64,000 nt of DNA, taken from contig NZ_CP047935.1 of the NCBI RefSeq assembly GCF_014279995.1, positions 1,089,243 to 1,153,242 of the forward strand. Direction: 5' to 3'. The notes below the pieces were generated by a model. It saw only the letters and a program-made list of their open reading frames with translations, was not told where the DNA came from and did not search any database. How positions within the stretch are numbered: the stretch's first letter is position 1; every line of letters begins with the position of its first letter. Source of the stretch: Synechococcus sp. BIOS-E4-1 (GTDB lineage: Bacteria > Cyanobacteriota > Cyanobacteriia > PCC-6307 > Cyanobiaceae). The position numbers and the translations under genes are program-made. Shown one piece after another: positions 24,932 to 34,253 of this stretch.

Positions 24932-26791
24932 TCATTGTCGTCCCTCACTTCTGTCACCTGCAGGATCAAGTTCGTAACCAAGCTCTGATGCACGGAAGCG
25001 AGCAATCTCTTGGAGACCAGCCACAACCTCTGGGGGGAAGACAGGCCGCGGAAACTTGCCAGGCTCCTTAATCACCCCTCCTCGTCCTGTCACGAGTTGA
25101 TTGAACCAAGTCTTGCCAGCAAACAAGAAGGCAAAGCCGCGCTCGTAACCCATCGCTCGCAGGGCATGCAGCTCTCCAAGCGCAGTCCCCCAGGAATCCG
25201 TCGGAAACCCATTGGGACCAAGCCGGTTGTAGTGAAGCTGAATCGAGGCTCCACTCATGACCCACGAAATCCCGAGCTGCTGCAGCCAAGAGTTGAACTG
25301 CATCCTTATGGGAATCTCTTGAAGCCCATGCTGAAGAAACTGGGAGACAATCTCGACTGTGTCCTGCGCCTTCAGAACAGGGTCCTGAGGACGTAACTCG
25401 CTGAGCCTGTAGTTCAACTCTGAAATCTCTCTCTCGAGCTCTGGAACTTGCTCACGAGCCTGAGAGATGGCATCGGTCAGAACAGAGACCTGAATCTCGT
25501 TGGGCTGCTCTTTCGTCAGCTCTTCAGCAAGACGATGTTCACCGCGCTGAATTCTCCCACTGAGCTCCTGAAGCTGATCGTTTACAGCACGGATTTGCCT
25601 GCCTAAGGCCTCCACTTCCGGCCCCGTCTGGATGGGGAAAAGGTTCTGCCAATCAGCCAACGACAAGGTCGCCATCAGCATCGCCTCGGCCTCATCTAAA
25701 GGAAGATTGATGGTCGGCGTCTTCCTCCAAGCACCAAGCTGCTCACGACATCGCGTCGCACCCTGCTTTGCGACCGCACCAGCACTGTCAGAACAGGTGA
25801 CGTAACCGGGATGCCCGGGTCTGGCGTATCGACCGGCCGCCCTGTAAGTCAACAGAGACCCACAACCCCCACAACGAACCAAACCACTGAACAGGAAATG
25901 AACTTTCCGCGCCTTGGTCGTTGAACGCTTCCGATCACGCGTTGCCTTGGCCCGTTGGGCTCTTGTGAAGGTCTCCCGGTCAACAACAGAGGGGTAATAG
26001 CCCGGAATGTCATGGCTGTTTCTTCGCTGCAACAAGCCGGTGACAGCGGGGTCCCTTAACCGTTGACTCACCTGACCACGGTTCCAACGACCGTCCTTAG
26101 AGGCTGGAGGAGCTGCAAAGCCCTCCATATTCAGCTCGTCGGCAATCTGCGTCTGGCCCATCCCCGCCAGGCACATTCTGAACATGGCCTCGATCGACTT
26201 GGCATGGCCGTTCAAGCGAAATGGGCTCTCAGGCAACGACTCATCACGGTCAATCCAGTAAGGATTGCGATGCCGTGGTCTCTCACCACGGTCCTGTGCT
26301 TCGTAGATCTTGCGCCAACCACCACGAGACCATTTCGACTTCTCGTCGCTCTCGGCATGAGCCTGTGCGAAGAGGAACGACAGCATGGCGAGGTCTTGGG
26401 CCCCAGTCGTCTCTCTGAACAGAGGAGAGCCACCCTGATAGCTGCAGACCGCAAACCCAAGCCCCTGCCCCCAGACATCCCGGATCAGAGACTCCAGTGC
26501 ATCCAGAGGCTCTTGCCTGGAGAAGCGCCTGTGATCCTCGACGACCAGCACGGACCCCTTCGGGATAGAACCAGAGCGAGCTGCCGCTAGAAACCGCCCC
26601 AGCGCCCCTTGGGTGCGGTTCCGACCGGTGTAAGCGCTGACGCCTGGATCGAGAAGTTCCTCAGCAAGACGAAACTCGGGATGCCTGCGCATCCAATCCT
26701 TCAGAGCCTGCTCCTGGCGCTGAAGACCTGACTTATCGCCTTGTGCCTGGCCACCACTGGAAACGCGGCGATAGGAATAAGCCAGCGCCAT
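24932..26791 (-). CDS. large serine integrase/recombinase
   Basis: 619 residues. Resolvase domain first (YSYRRVSSGGQAQGDKSGLQ with the catalytic Ser, then VEDHRRFSRQEPLD), a recombinase domain (about 195-290), a zinc ribbon (CGGCGSLLTY ... C ... C, about 308-345) and a coiled coil (about 385-450). This is the plan of phage and element integrases such as phiC31-type enzymes, which recombine attP and attB. Its ATG is 58 bp from the right end of the element, as expected for an integrase next to its attP. It is the likely agent of insertion into cobW. Confidence 0.88.
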   Translation of the reverse strand: MALAYSYRRVSSGGQAQGDKSGLQRQEQALKDWMRRHPEFRLAEELLDPGVSAYTGRNRTQGALGRFLAAARSGSIPKGSVLVVEDHRRFSRQEPLDALESLIRDVWGQGLGFAVCSYQGGSPLFRETTGAQDLAMLSFLFAQAHAESDEKSKWSRGGWRKIYEAQDRGERPRHRNPYWIDRDESLPESPFRLNGHAKSIEAMFRMCLAGMGQTQIADELNMEGFAAPPASKDGRWNRGQVSQRLRDPAVTGLLQRRNSHDIPGYYPSVVDRETFTRAQRAKATRDRKRSTTKARKVHFLFSGLVRCGGCGSLLTYRAAGRYARPGHPGYVTCSDSAGAVAKQGATRCREQLGAWRKTPTINLPLDEAEAMLMATLSLADWQNLFPIQTGPEVEALGRQIRAVNDQLQELSGRIQRGEHRLAEELTKEQPNEIQVSVLTDAISQAREQVPELEREISELNYRLSELRPQDPVLKAQDTVEIVSQFLQHGLQEIPIRMQFNSWLQQLGISWVMSGASIQLHYNRLGPNGFPTDSWGTALGELHALRAMGYERGFAFLFAGKTWFNQLVTGRGGVIKEPGKFPRPVFPPEVVAGLQEIARFRASELGYELDPAGDRSEGRQ

Positions 26792-26848
26792 GGAGAGGCT
26801 CGCCCGATACAGAAAAGCTAGTCACCTATGCCGCAAAGTGCCGCATCA

Positions 26849-26852
26849 CCTC
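26849..26852. other. attR core of inserted element
   Basis: CCTC where element sequence (GCATCA before it) switches to cobW (CGTGACATGAAC after it). The element-side GCATCACCTC is the reverse of a mutY stretch GAGGTGATGC, matching the mutY fragment at the left end. Confidence 0.75.
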
Positions 26853-27674
26853 CGTGACATGAACACGATGGCCAGTGTGGTGCTCAGCACCCAGGCTGAA
26901 GTACCGATCGAGACTGTTCTGAACCTGAGTGCCTTTGACCTTGATCAGATCCTGGCGCGTCGTCCCACATTCCTGGAGCCGGAATACCCCTTTGAATGGA
27001 CCGGTGTTTACCAACTTGAGCCAGGTCACTACGAGATGACTCTCGAAGAGGGCCCTGATCCTGAGATGTCTTTGGTTGCCATCCCAGGGCAGAAAGCTGA
27101 TGAAGATGCCCTGAAGCAGAGTGCAGAGCAGTGCGTTCGGTTGTTCGCCCAGTCAGCTCAATCCCTCAAGCCAGGTGATTCGATTGCTCCCAATCAGCAT
27201 CTCAGTCTTGAGCTGGATTCAAAAGGCACGAAATCTTTTCTGTTCGATGTCAAGAGCGAAGAAACGATTGGTTTCTATGCCCAGCACACGGCCGAGGAGT
27301 TTGACCTGCGGATCGTCAAGGCGGGGCAATCAGTGAGCCCGGTTAAAGAGCGCATCTGGGTTGCAGAGCATGAGCATGATGATGAGGTCGGCTCAATTGC
27401 CATTGAGCGTGAGGGCAATGTTGACCCTGAAAAGCTCAATCAGTGGATCGGAACACTGCTGGCGGAAAAAGGGGTGGACATTTTCAGAACCAAGGGCTTC
27501 ATCAGCTATCAGAACGAATCACGGAGGGTTGTGTTTCAGGGCGTCCATATGCTGTTCACCGCTCAGCCTGGGGAGGAGTGGGGAGAAGCACCGCGCTGTA
27601 ATCAGCTCGTGTTCATCGGCCGTAATCTTGACGAGGCTCAGATGCGCAAGGACTTTGACCAATGCCTGATCTGA
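26853..27674 (+). pseudogene. cobW/COG0523 metal-chaperone GTPase, 3' half
   Basis: 273 codons continuing the interrupted GTPase in the same frame (left half ends LVKLESRL, right half begins RDMNTMASVVLSTQAEVP). It carries the linker and the CobW C-terminal domain (GVDIFRTKGFISYQ, FQGVHMLFTAQPGEEWG). An ATG at 26859 could give a separate protein, but it would lack all GTPase motifs. The stop overlaps the WD40 start by 13 bp, so loss of cobW translation may also reduce that partner. Confidence 0.85.
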
Positions 27675-28711
27675 AGGCGTTTGCCCCCCAGGGCATGCTT
27701 CATGAGGGTTGGACTGCCCAGGTTGATGACTATGCCCTGGCCTGTGGATGGACTGGCGATGGAGACAACCTCCTTGTCGGTGATGTTGCCGGTGGCCTGT
27801 CTCTGTTTGCAGGCAAGACAGGTGAACTGATCTGGAGCAAAAACAATATTCACCAGGGCGGTTTATTGGCTCTGGCGATTCATCCGAAAGGAGACCTGTT
27901 CGCCACATCCGGTCAAGATGGATGCGTTCTGATCTGGGATAGTCAGCGAGGAGAAATCCTGCATTCGATCAAGCCTGGGAAGGGCTGGGTCGAACATCTC
28001 GCCTGGTCAGTCAGCGGCGACATGCTCGCTGTTGCCGCATCAAAAAACGTTCACATCTATCACCCTGATGGAGTTGAAAGATGGCGTACTGAGGAACACC
28101 CCAGCACGGTCAGTGCGATCTCCTGGTCGAAGCCTGATGAGCTCGCCACAGCCTGCTACGGAAAGGTCAGCTTCTTTGACATCACCAGGCAACAAGTGGC
28201 TCAGGAGCTGAAATGGCAGGGATCGCTGGTCTCCATGGTGCTGAGTCCCGACGGAGACATCGTGGCCTGCGGCAGCCAGGACAATTCCGTGCATTTCTGG
28301 CGTCGTTCAACCGGGCTGGATGCTGAGATGACGGGATATCCAGGCAAGCCCAGTCAACTGGCGTTTGATCAGAGCGGTCAGTTTCTGGCCACCGGTGGCA
28401 GTGATCAGATCATTGTCTGGAATTTTCAGGGTGATGGACCTGAAGGATCATTGCCTGGGCAGCTTGTACTCCATCCCGAGCCGATTTCGACGCTGGCTTT
28501 TGCGCATGATGGACTGATCTTGGCCTCAGGTGCGCGAGATGGTTCGGTGTTCGTCTGGCTGCTTGATCACAATGGTGATGGCAATCCACTGGGAGGTGCC
28601 TTCACCGCTGAGAAGATCAGTGCGGTGTGCTGGAAGTCGGACGACACCGCATTGGCGGCAATCGATTCCGATGGACGAGTCTCAGTGTGGCCGTTCAAAA
28701 TTCGTGGCTGA
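27662..28711 (+). CDS. WD40-repeat beta-propeller protein, cobW partner
   Basis: 349 residues with about seven WD-type blades (for example GLLALAIHPKGDLFATSGQD and GCVLIWDS; PDGDIVACGSQDNSVHFW; GLILASGARDGSVFVW). No signal peptide. It overlaps the cobW end, and I recall cobW-WD40 pairs behind Zur sites in marine Synechococcus, which points to a zinc-starvation scaffold. Exact role unknown. Its original promoter is now 12 kb upstream beyond the element, so its regulation is probably changed. Confidence 0.8.
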   Translation: MPDLKAFAPQGMLHEGWTAQVDDYALACGWTGDGDNLLVGDVAGGLSLFAGKTGELIWSKNNIHQGGLLALAIHPKGDLFATSGQDGCVLIWDSQRGEILHSIKPGKGWVEHLAWSVSGDMLAVAASKNVHIYHPDGVERWRTEEHPSTVSAISWSKPDELATACYGKVSFFDITRQQVAQELKWQGSLVSMVLSPDGDIVACGSQDNSVHFWRRSTGLDAEMTGYPGKPSQLAFDQSGQFLATGGSDQIIVWNFQGDGPEGSLPGQLVLHPEPISTLAFAHDGLILASGARDGSVFVWLLDHNGDGNPLGGAFTAEKISAVCWKSDDTALAAIDSDGRVSVWPFKIRG

Positions 28712-28736
28712 CCTCTGATCGAGCCCTCTGCTTGGA

Positions 28737-29546
28737 ATGTTTGAACTGTCCCCACCCATTCAGCGCAACAGGATCCGGCAATTGCTGGGGCGTGAGTTCC
28801 ATATCGCCAAAAGAAAGATCCACTGGTTCATCGGTGGCCAGTCCTGGGCTGCTCGCTCGGACTCCCTGGTGATCCGTCATCGGAAGTTCCACCATCAGTC
28901 GTTGATTCTCCGCCCTTTGCATGGGGTTGCTCTGCAGCTTCAGCAGAACAAACGCAGGAATCTCGAGCTGGCCATTGCCCGATTGGACCGTGTTGTTTTG
29001 CGCCCTGGCGACACATTTTCAGTGTGGAAGCTGGTTGGTCGTCCCTCCAGAAGCAAGGGTTATCTGGATGGATTGGTTTTAAAACAGGGCAAGATCGCTC
29101 AAGGTCCGGGAGGGGGACTTTGTCAGCTGGGTAATCTCCTGTTCTGGATTGCAGGGCACAGTCCTCTCACGCTCACCGAGCGTTGGCGGCATGGATTTGA
29201 TGTTTTCCCTGATGTGAATCGATCGATTCCTTTCGGGGCAGGAGCAACACTGGCTTACAACTATGTTGACCTTCAGTTGACCAATCACACGCCCTATTGC
29301 TTTCGCTTGCATTTATGGCTGGATGAGACGCATCTGCACGGTGAGCTCTTCTGTGACACCAACTATTCCTCGACTTACGTCCTGGAAGAACGTCATCACC
29401 AGATCAAGCAACAGGTCTGGGGTGGCTATTCCAGGCACAATCAGATCTTCCAGATTCAACAGAACATGGATGGCTCCAGCTCGGAAAAGTTGCTGGTGGA
29501 GAACCATGCTCTGATGCTGTATGAGCCTTTGTTGACAGCGGCTTAA
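28737..29546 (+). CDS. VanW family protein
   Basis: 269 residues. The VanW core is visible as LDRVVLRPGDTFSVWKLVGR and QGPGGGLCQLGNLLFW, with a conserved Cys, followed by HGFDVFPDVNRSIPFGAGAT. VanW proteins occur in glycopeptide resistance clusters and widely elsewhere; the biochemical function is not known. It follows the WD40 gene after 25 bp and is probably in the same operon. Confidence 0.8.
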   Translation: MFELSPPIQRNRIRQLLGREFHIAKRKIHWFIGGQSWAARSDSLVIRHRKFHHQSLILRPLHGVALQLQQNKRRNLELAIARLDRVVLRPGDTFSVWKLVGRPSRSKGYLDGLVLKQGKIAQGPGGGLCQLGNLLFWIAGHSPLTLTERWRHGFDVFPDVNRSIPFGAGATLAYNYVDLQLTNHTPYCFRLHLWLDETHLHGELFCDTNYSSTYVLEERHHQIKQQVWGGYSRHNQIFQIQQNMDGSSSEKLLVENHALMLYEPLLTAA

Positions 29547-29598
29547 GACGTGGATGGTGGTTATGGCTATCGAGGTGGAGTGACGTGTGTCTCTGCCC

Positions 29599-29838
29599 AT
29601 GGACTGGATGCTGCTGCTGTTGATTGCTGCTTCACATCTGGCCAGCGCCTTCCTGGCTGCAACGATTGCGCAGCAGAAGGCTCGCAACAGCCGGATGTGG
29701 TTTTGCGCGGGCCTGCTGTTCGGGCTGCTGGGACTGATCGCTGCTGCTGGTCTTCCCGATCGTCACCAGATTGTTTATCTGCGCCATCTGGCTGAAGCCC
29801 AGGGCTACAGAAACAAAAGGGTATCTGGGAAGAAATGA
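29599..29838 (+). CDS. small membrane protein
   Basis: About 79 residues from the ATG at 29599 (a GTG lies four codons upstream). Two membrane segments (WMLLLLIAASHLASAFLAAT and MWFCAGLLFGLLGLIAAAGL) and a basic tail. No family recognised. It lies 52 bp after the VanW gene. Confidence 0.55.
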   Translation: MDWMLLLLIAASHLASAFLAATIAQQKARNSRMWFCAGLLFGLLGLIAAAGLPDRHQIVYLRHLAEAQGYRNKRVSGKK

Positions 29839-29902
29839 GGCTGGAAAACTCAGAGGTCTAGGCGTGACAAAGCGAATGCAGTTGCCGAATGGTTGCCAAA
29901 TG

Positions 29903-30247
29903 TCACCATGGCAAGCCCAGTGCGGGGGAGGATTGGAGCATCGGCTTCACCGGCTGTCGCTTTTGCTGATCAATGCGATTCGTCAGGTTCGGCGGTGAAG
30001 TTGCTGCTGATATCGGCGTGCCAGTCCCAGGCTGCAGCTTCGCCATGCTTGATCTCCAACTCTTGTGCCAACTGGCTGCGAAAGCCAGTCGTTGCGAAAG
30101 GTATTGAATATTTCGCAACCAATGAGAATTTTCCCCTTGAAGTTTTCTTATCTCACGCTCAAGCAACTCAACATAATCCCTGACTGCAGGATGGGCTTCG
30201 CCGAGGTTGTCCATCGCAATCCTCAGGAAGTCTTTGTCAATGTTCAT
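29903..30247 (-). CDS. hypothetical coiled-coil protein
   Basis: 114 residues. The first 55 (MNIDKDFLRIAMDNLGEAHP, then VRDYVELLEREIRKLQGEN) resemble the small protein at 61491-61661, so the two are paralogs. The tail beyond about residue 70 is low in secondary structure and may result from a frameshift. Function unknown. Confidence 0.5.
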   Translation of the reverse strand: MNIDKDFLRIAMDNLGEAHPAVRDYVELLEREIRKLQGENSHWLRNIQYLSQRLAFAASWHKSWRSSMAKLQPGTGTPISAATSPPNLTNRIDQQKRQPVKPMLQSSPALGLPW

Positions 30248-30492
30248 GAAACCTCATCCAGTTTGATCTCCCTTAGGATGAATCCACATGTGAACGATGG
30301 CCATAATCCGTTGATTGGATGCCTGGGGTGGGCAGTTCTTTGCGCATGTTGCATGCTTAACAGTTCCTGGAGCGTTGTCGGGACGACTCCTGAACGATAC
30401 AAAGTGCGGTTTGTCTGGTCGCCCGCCATCAGTTTTGGCAATGCAGTGGGTTGCGCTCACTGCTAGAAGGTTGATGTGATTGACTTCTGAAT

Positions 30493-30948
30493 ATGGACGA
30501 TTCGAACAAAAATAAGCAGCTTGAGGTCTTTGAAGCGCAACTGCTGGATCTCCTCCCTGAAGAGCAGCGCCAACACGTTCTGCAAGTGGAAGAGCTGATG
30601 GAGCTGGCCGGCAGTGCATCGACTGAACGTGAGCTGGAGCGATATTTAGATGCTGAAGTCATTATCGAAAGCTTGGAAGAATCAAGCAGTGAACTTCATG
30701 GCTTTCTGCGTGGGATTGAAGCGGCGATACATGCCAGAAAAGATCAACTTGATGAGCCCTTTCGTGATGAATTTTTGATTCGACAGTTCATGAAACTACC
30801 TTTGACAGTCCAGCACTCAGTGGCTGACAGCTTTTGGCAGGTGGATGCAAGCATTGCTCAGATATTAAGTCGTGTTATGAGCCTTACGGAGCAGGAAAAA
30901 AGTGCCTTGACTATCTGGCTTGATAATGCTGAAAAATTGTCCGATTAA
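30493..30948 (+). CDS. hypothetical helical protein
   Basis: 151 residues, acidic and almost entirely helical, starting MDDSNKNKQLEVFEAQLLDL. No signal peptide, membrane segment or known motif. Codon use looks native. Function unknown. Confidence 0.6.
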   Translation: MDDSNKNKQLEVFEAQLLDLLPEEQRQHVLQVEELMELAGSASTERELERYLDAEVIIESLEESSSELHGFLRGIEAAIHARKDQLDEPFRDEFLIRQFMKLPLTVQHSVADSFWQVDASIAQILSRVMSLTEQEKSALTIWLDNAEKLSD

Positions 30949-31009
30949 CATTCGAGTGGTCTTGAATCACGTGTATAAAGGCTTGTCATCCATGGCATGT
31001 GCGACCATT

Positions 31010-31306
31010 TCAAATGGTGGCGATGTTGTTTGTCAGTCGTGGTGTTGAGTGTTTCGGCAGGTTGAATCGCTGGCCAAGCGCTGCCGGCTTAAGTTCTCGT
31101 TGCACTTGCCACTCAACACTGGCCGCTGCTTTTGCCCCGAGATAAGCAGTCACTTTGATGGATGACCTGTTGGCCCAGTGATTCTTCCGTTTGATTTCAC
31201 TTCGATGTCGTGACACCAGCTGCCAGATGTCGTGACGATGGCTGGTTCTGTTGAGTTTGCGTGGCGTGGCTTTGTAGAAGATCAGGTCAAAACGGGCGAA
31301 ATCCTT
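31010..31306 (-). pseudogene. possible gene with lost start
   Basis: An open frame of 99 codons with a stop just upstream (31307-31309) and no ATG. The only reasonable start is the GTG at 31216, but protein-like sequence continues upstream of it (KDFARFDLIFYKATPRKLNR). Basic, possibly nucleic-acid binding. Either a truncated gene using an internal GTG or a remnant. Confidence 0.3.
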
Positions 31307-31756
31307 TCACAGAAAAAATCATCAATCCCGTTCACGTTGTGGACCCTTGACAGCTTGCTGAATCCACTGGCGGCCTGGACAACATCTGTGATTCGTGGCA
31401 GTTGATACCAGTGATTCACAGCCATTGGTTCTTCGTCTCTGATCTGTGAGCGATCACACATCAGCTTGTGTTCAGTTGCGGTGTCATGCCACCACCTGCA
31501 GCCGATTCATGGGTTCAGTCCCCAGACCTCAAAACTCCTCCTCCGGCTCATCCATCAACAGCGCTGCGGAGGAGTCGGTTTGCGTCCGGTTCTGGATGAA
31601 TGGCTGCTCTCAGGTCGCCCATGTGAGTCGCTCCAGCCTCGGTCGCTACCGCCGTGATCTGCTGGCGACAGGTGCAGTGCTGTTGAACTGAATCATTGGA
31701 TGGCGCTGCCTGTGGACTCGCGTCGGTCGTCCAGAAGCACAGGGTGATTTCCTGGA
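31307..31756. other. intergenic region with weak coding signs
   Basis: A plus-strand frame ends at 31691 with SSLGRYRRDLLATGAVLLN, which looks protein-like, but its upstream part has poor composition and a second frame looks equally good, suggesting a frameshifted remnant. No named feature supported. Confidence 0.3.
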
Positions 31757-32998
31757 GTGACCGATCCGGATCTTGCCTTGGACCCTCTGCTGATCGCAGC
31801 TCTGCTGATCGCAGCTCTGTTGCTGGTGGCCATCGCTTTTGCTTCCTGCTCTGGTCTGTTGATTGCCCTGCTCGGATTGCAGCGGGTCTTTTCGATCGCC
31901 CCTTGCCTCGAGGCAGCTCCGGAGATTGATTTGCCGGACACTTCGCTGTGCGTCGTCATCCCCGCCTACAACGAAGCCGAGAACATCGCTCCTTGCTTGA
32001 GCAGTGTGCTCAACAGTGATCCTCCTTGCAATGAGTGGCAGGTGCTGGTGGTGGATGACGACTCCACGGATGTCACCGCCGAAAGAGCCATGCTCGAAGC
32101 GTCCGGTCGCAACGCTGACGATCCTCCGTTTGAGCTGCTCCGGGCCGGTCCGCGCCCTGTCGGTGAGCGCTGGGTCGGTAAGAACTGGGCCTGCACTCAA
32201 GCCATGGAACAGGTGCGCAGCCACTGGGTGCTGTTCATCGATGCCGATGTGCGTCTGCAGCCGCAAGCCTTGCGCCGAGCTCTCGCTCAGGCGATCCGGG
32301 AGGAGGCGGATCTGTTCAGCCTGGCGCCGCGGCTTAGCTGCGGCTGCCTGGCCGAATGGATGGTGCAGCCGATCATGGCCAGCCTGCTGGGTCTGGGCTT
32401 TCCGATCGAGGCCACCAATGACCCTGATTCGGCGGTGGCCTTCGCGGCAGGGCCGTTCATGCTTTTCCGCCGCAGTGCCTATGAGGCCATCGGCGGACAT
32501 CGCGCCCTCGCTTCCGAGGTGGTGGAGGATCTGGCCCTGGCCAGGGGCATCAAGGCCGGTGGCTTCCGCTTGCGTTACCTGCTTGGTCTGGATGCTGTTG
32601 ATCTGCGTATGTATGCCGATCTGCCATCACTCTGGGAGGGGTGGACCAAAAACTGGTTGATCGGACTTGATCGCAATGTGGGCAAGGCTCTCGGTGCCGC
32701 AGGCGTGGTTGTGCTGATGTTCAGTGTTCCCTGGCTGCTGCTGCCCTCGGCGCTAGTGCTGCTCTGGCTGTTGCCGCAGTTGTCGGTCTGGTGGCTGCTG
32801 TTGCTGGGGTTGTCGTTGCTGGGGATCGGGCAGCAGCTGGCCCTGCGTTTCTGGCAGCGAAGGCGCTTTGATGTGCCGCTCACCTACTGGTGGCTGATGG
32901 GTGCCGGCGGCCTGCTGCTGGGAGCGATCGGACCGGTGTCGGTGTGGCGCACGCTCACCGGCCGCGGCTGGACCTGGAAAGGTCGTCAGCTGGCTTGA
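31757..32998 (+). CDS. membrane-anchored family 2 glycosyltransferase (HpnB-like)
   Basis: 413 residues from a GTG. An N-terminal membrane helix (about 9-45) precedes a GT-A domain with CVVIPAYNEAENI (about 65-77), VLVVDDDSTD, FIDADVRL (DxD metal site) and EVVEDLALARGIKAGG. Two to four membrane helices follow at the C terminus. It resembles hopene-associated HpnB and carotenoid glycosyltransferases; the acceptor is unknown. A 15-nt tandem duplication (CTGATCGCAGCTCTG) lies in the first helix near 31790. Stop is adjacent to the convergent GAF gene. Confidence 0.75.
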   Translation: MTDPDLALDPLLIAALLIAALLLVAIAFASCSGLLIALLGLQRVFSIAPCLEAAPEIDLPDTSLCVVIPAYNEAENIAPCLSSVLNSDPPCNEWQVLVVDDDSTDVTAERAMLEASGRNADDPPFELLRAGPRPVGERWVGKNWACTQAMEQVRSHWVLFIDADVRLQPQALRRALAQAIREEADLFSLAPRLSCGCLAEWMVQPIMASLLGLGFPIEATNDPDSAVAFAAGPFMLFRRSAYEAIGGHRALASEVVEDLALARGIKAGGFRLRYLLGLDAVDLRMYADLPSLWEGWTKNWLIGLDRNVGKALGAAGVVVLMFSVPWLLLPSALVLLWLLPQLSVWWLLLLGLSLLGIGQQLALRFWQRRRFDVPLTYWWLMGAGGLLLGAIGPVSVWRTLTGRGWTWKGRQLA

Positions 32999-33763
32999 TC
33001 AGACCTCATCACTGAGCACCTGCGCTGGTTTCTGAACGGGTTGTCCGGACTCGCGGCTCTCTGCCTGCCAGGCCTCCAGGACTTCAGGGAAGTGCTCTTC
33101 GATGCAGCTGTCGCAGATGCCATGGGAGAAGCTCAGTGTGCTGCGTTTGGCCAGATACTGATCGAGATGCACCCAGTCGCCCCGCTCGTCCTTGGCTTTG
33201 CGGCAGTAGCTGCACGTGGAGATGATTCCCGAAGGCTTGCTTTCCAGGCAGAACGAATCAAGCAGATTCATCGACCGTTTTCTCAGATCCAGGAACGCCA
33301 CCACCTGGCGGGAGAGGGCTTCCATGATCTGCAGCTGATTGGCTGAAAGCTGGTTGGGCGTGCGGTCAATCACGCACAAGGTGCCGATTCGGTGCTCTGT
33401 TTCGTTGTTGAGCGGAAAGCCGGCATAGAACCTGATCTTGGGATCACCACAGACGAGCGGGTTATCGACGAACCGCTCATCCTGAAGCGCATCGTTCACG
33501 ATCAGGGGCTGGTTGGTGTGGATGGCATGGGCGCAGAACGACCAGTCTCTGGGGGTCTCCTCGTCCTCGATGCCCACCTTCGACTTGAACCACTGCCTGT
33601 CACTGTCCACCAGGCTCAGCAGTGCAATCGGTGTTTCACACACCAGTGAGGCGATGTGTGTGATGTCGTCGTACGACTGCTCAGGGCGCGTACCGAGAAT
33701 CCTGTATTCACTCAGGGCCTTGAGGCGCTCCTGTTCGAATTCAGGGATGAGAGCGGTTTTCAT
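32999..33763 (-). CDS. GAF-domain sensor-like protein
   Basis: 254 residues. A GAF domain (about 20-165) has the common form ITHIASLVCETPIALLSLVD ... RDWSFCAHAI ... DPKIRFYAGFPL ... IGTLCVIDR. The tail (about 180-230) has CSYCRKAKDERGDWVHLDQY and SHGICDSCIEEHFPE, a four-Cys motif seen at the ends of sensor proteins. No kinase or cyclase domain. It probably relays a small-molecule or redox signal to a partner. Confidence 0.75.
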   Translation of the reverse strand: MKTALIPEFEQERLKALSEYRILGTRPEQSYDDITHIASLVCETPIALLSLVDSDRQWFKSKVGIEDEETPRDWSFCAHAIHTNQPLIVNDALQDERFVDNPLVCGDPKIRFYAGFPLNNETEHRIGTLCVIDRTPNQLSANQLQIMEALSRQVVAFLDLRKRSMNLLDSFCLESKPSGIISTCSYCRKAKDERGDWVHLDQYLAKRSTLSFSHGICDSCIEEHFPEVLEAWQAESRESGQPVQKPAQVLSDEV

Positions 33764-34253
33764 CGCCTGGTCCAGTTGGCCCCCAAGGTATGTGTTGTTC
33801 CGTAATCGTGCTGATGCAGCAATGGAAGTTCACGCCTTTGCAATGCATCTGTGAAGTTTCAATATGAATGATTGATTGATGAGCTTTCTCGCCCAACTCC
33901 GAATTCCTGATGGCGAGAAAGCGTTGTATGGCGACGTTGAAATCGTTCGGGTTTTTGTGGATTGATTCAGCCTCTGTTCGGCAGCACCCGATGTTTTTCC
34001 AGCACTCAATCTTCAGAATTTCACTCAGGCTTCTGGCCTTTTGATGCGACGGTTAATCCGTTCTTGCTGCATCCCCTGATCAGTGTCAGGTTCTGAGGGT
34101 TGTTCGGTCGCAGTTTTCAATTGCATCTCTGAAAGCGGATGAAAACAATCCATCAAGCACTCACTCTTGGAGGTGTGAAAACATCTCGATTTCAGAGAAT
34201 CTGCGACCTCAGCTCTGCAGCTGTTGAAGGTCTGAACGGTTTGAAGGTGGTGC
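33764..34253. other. intergenic region
   Basis: About 490 bp. A minus-strand frame (34025-34285) overlaps the next gene and ends in a basic stretch (ERINRRIKRPEA); its last 33 codons from an ATG at 34126 could be a mini-protein, but support is weak. Nothing else seen. Confidence 0.3.

Larger units (their letters stand above)
15866..26852. mobile_element. integrative element inserted in cobW, about 10,987 bp
   Basis: Bounded by CCTC at both ends; deleting it restores one continuous cobW frame. From left to right it holds a mutY 5' fragment, a small serine recombinase, a decayed unknown gene, an MntC-type binding protein, a cobalamin riboswitch with hupE, a frameshifted porin, a terminase-small-subunit-like protein, a CyRepA1-type replication protein and a large serine integrase whose start is 58 bp from the right end. 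The mix of plasmid replication, phage packaging and integrase genes with metal cargo resembles phage-satellite or integrative-plasmid elements. No capsid, portal or conjugation genes are seen. Confidence 0.85.

Noticed and set aside
26790-26852. An N-terminal extension of the cobW 3' fragment
   Set aside because: The first 21 codons lie in element DNA (integrase promoter and attR) and are unrelated to CobW.
31466-31654. 63-codon frame upstream of the glycosyltransferase
   Set aside because: Two frames compete and neither gives a coherent protein; at most a frameshifted remnant.
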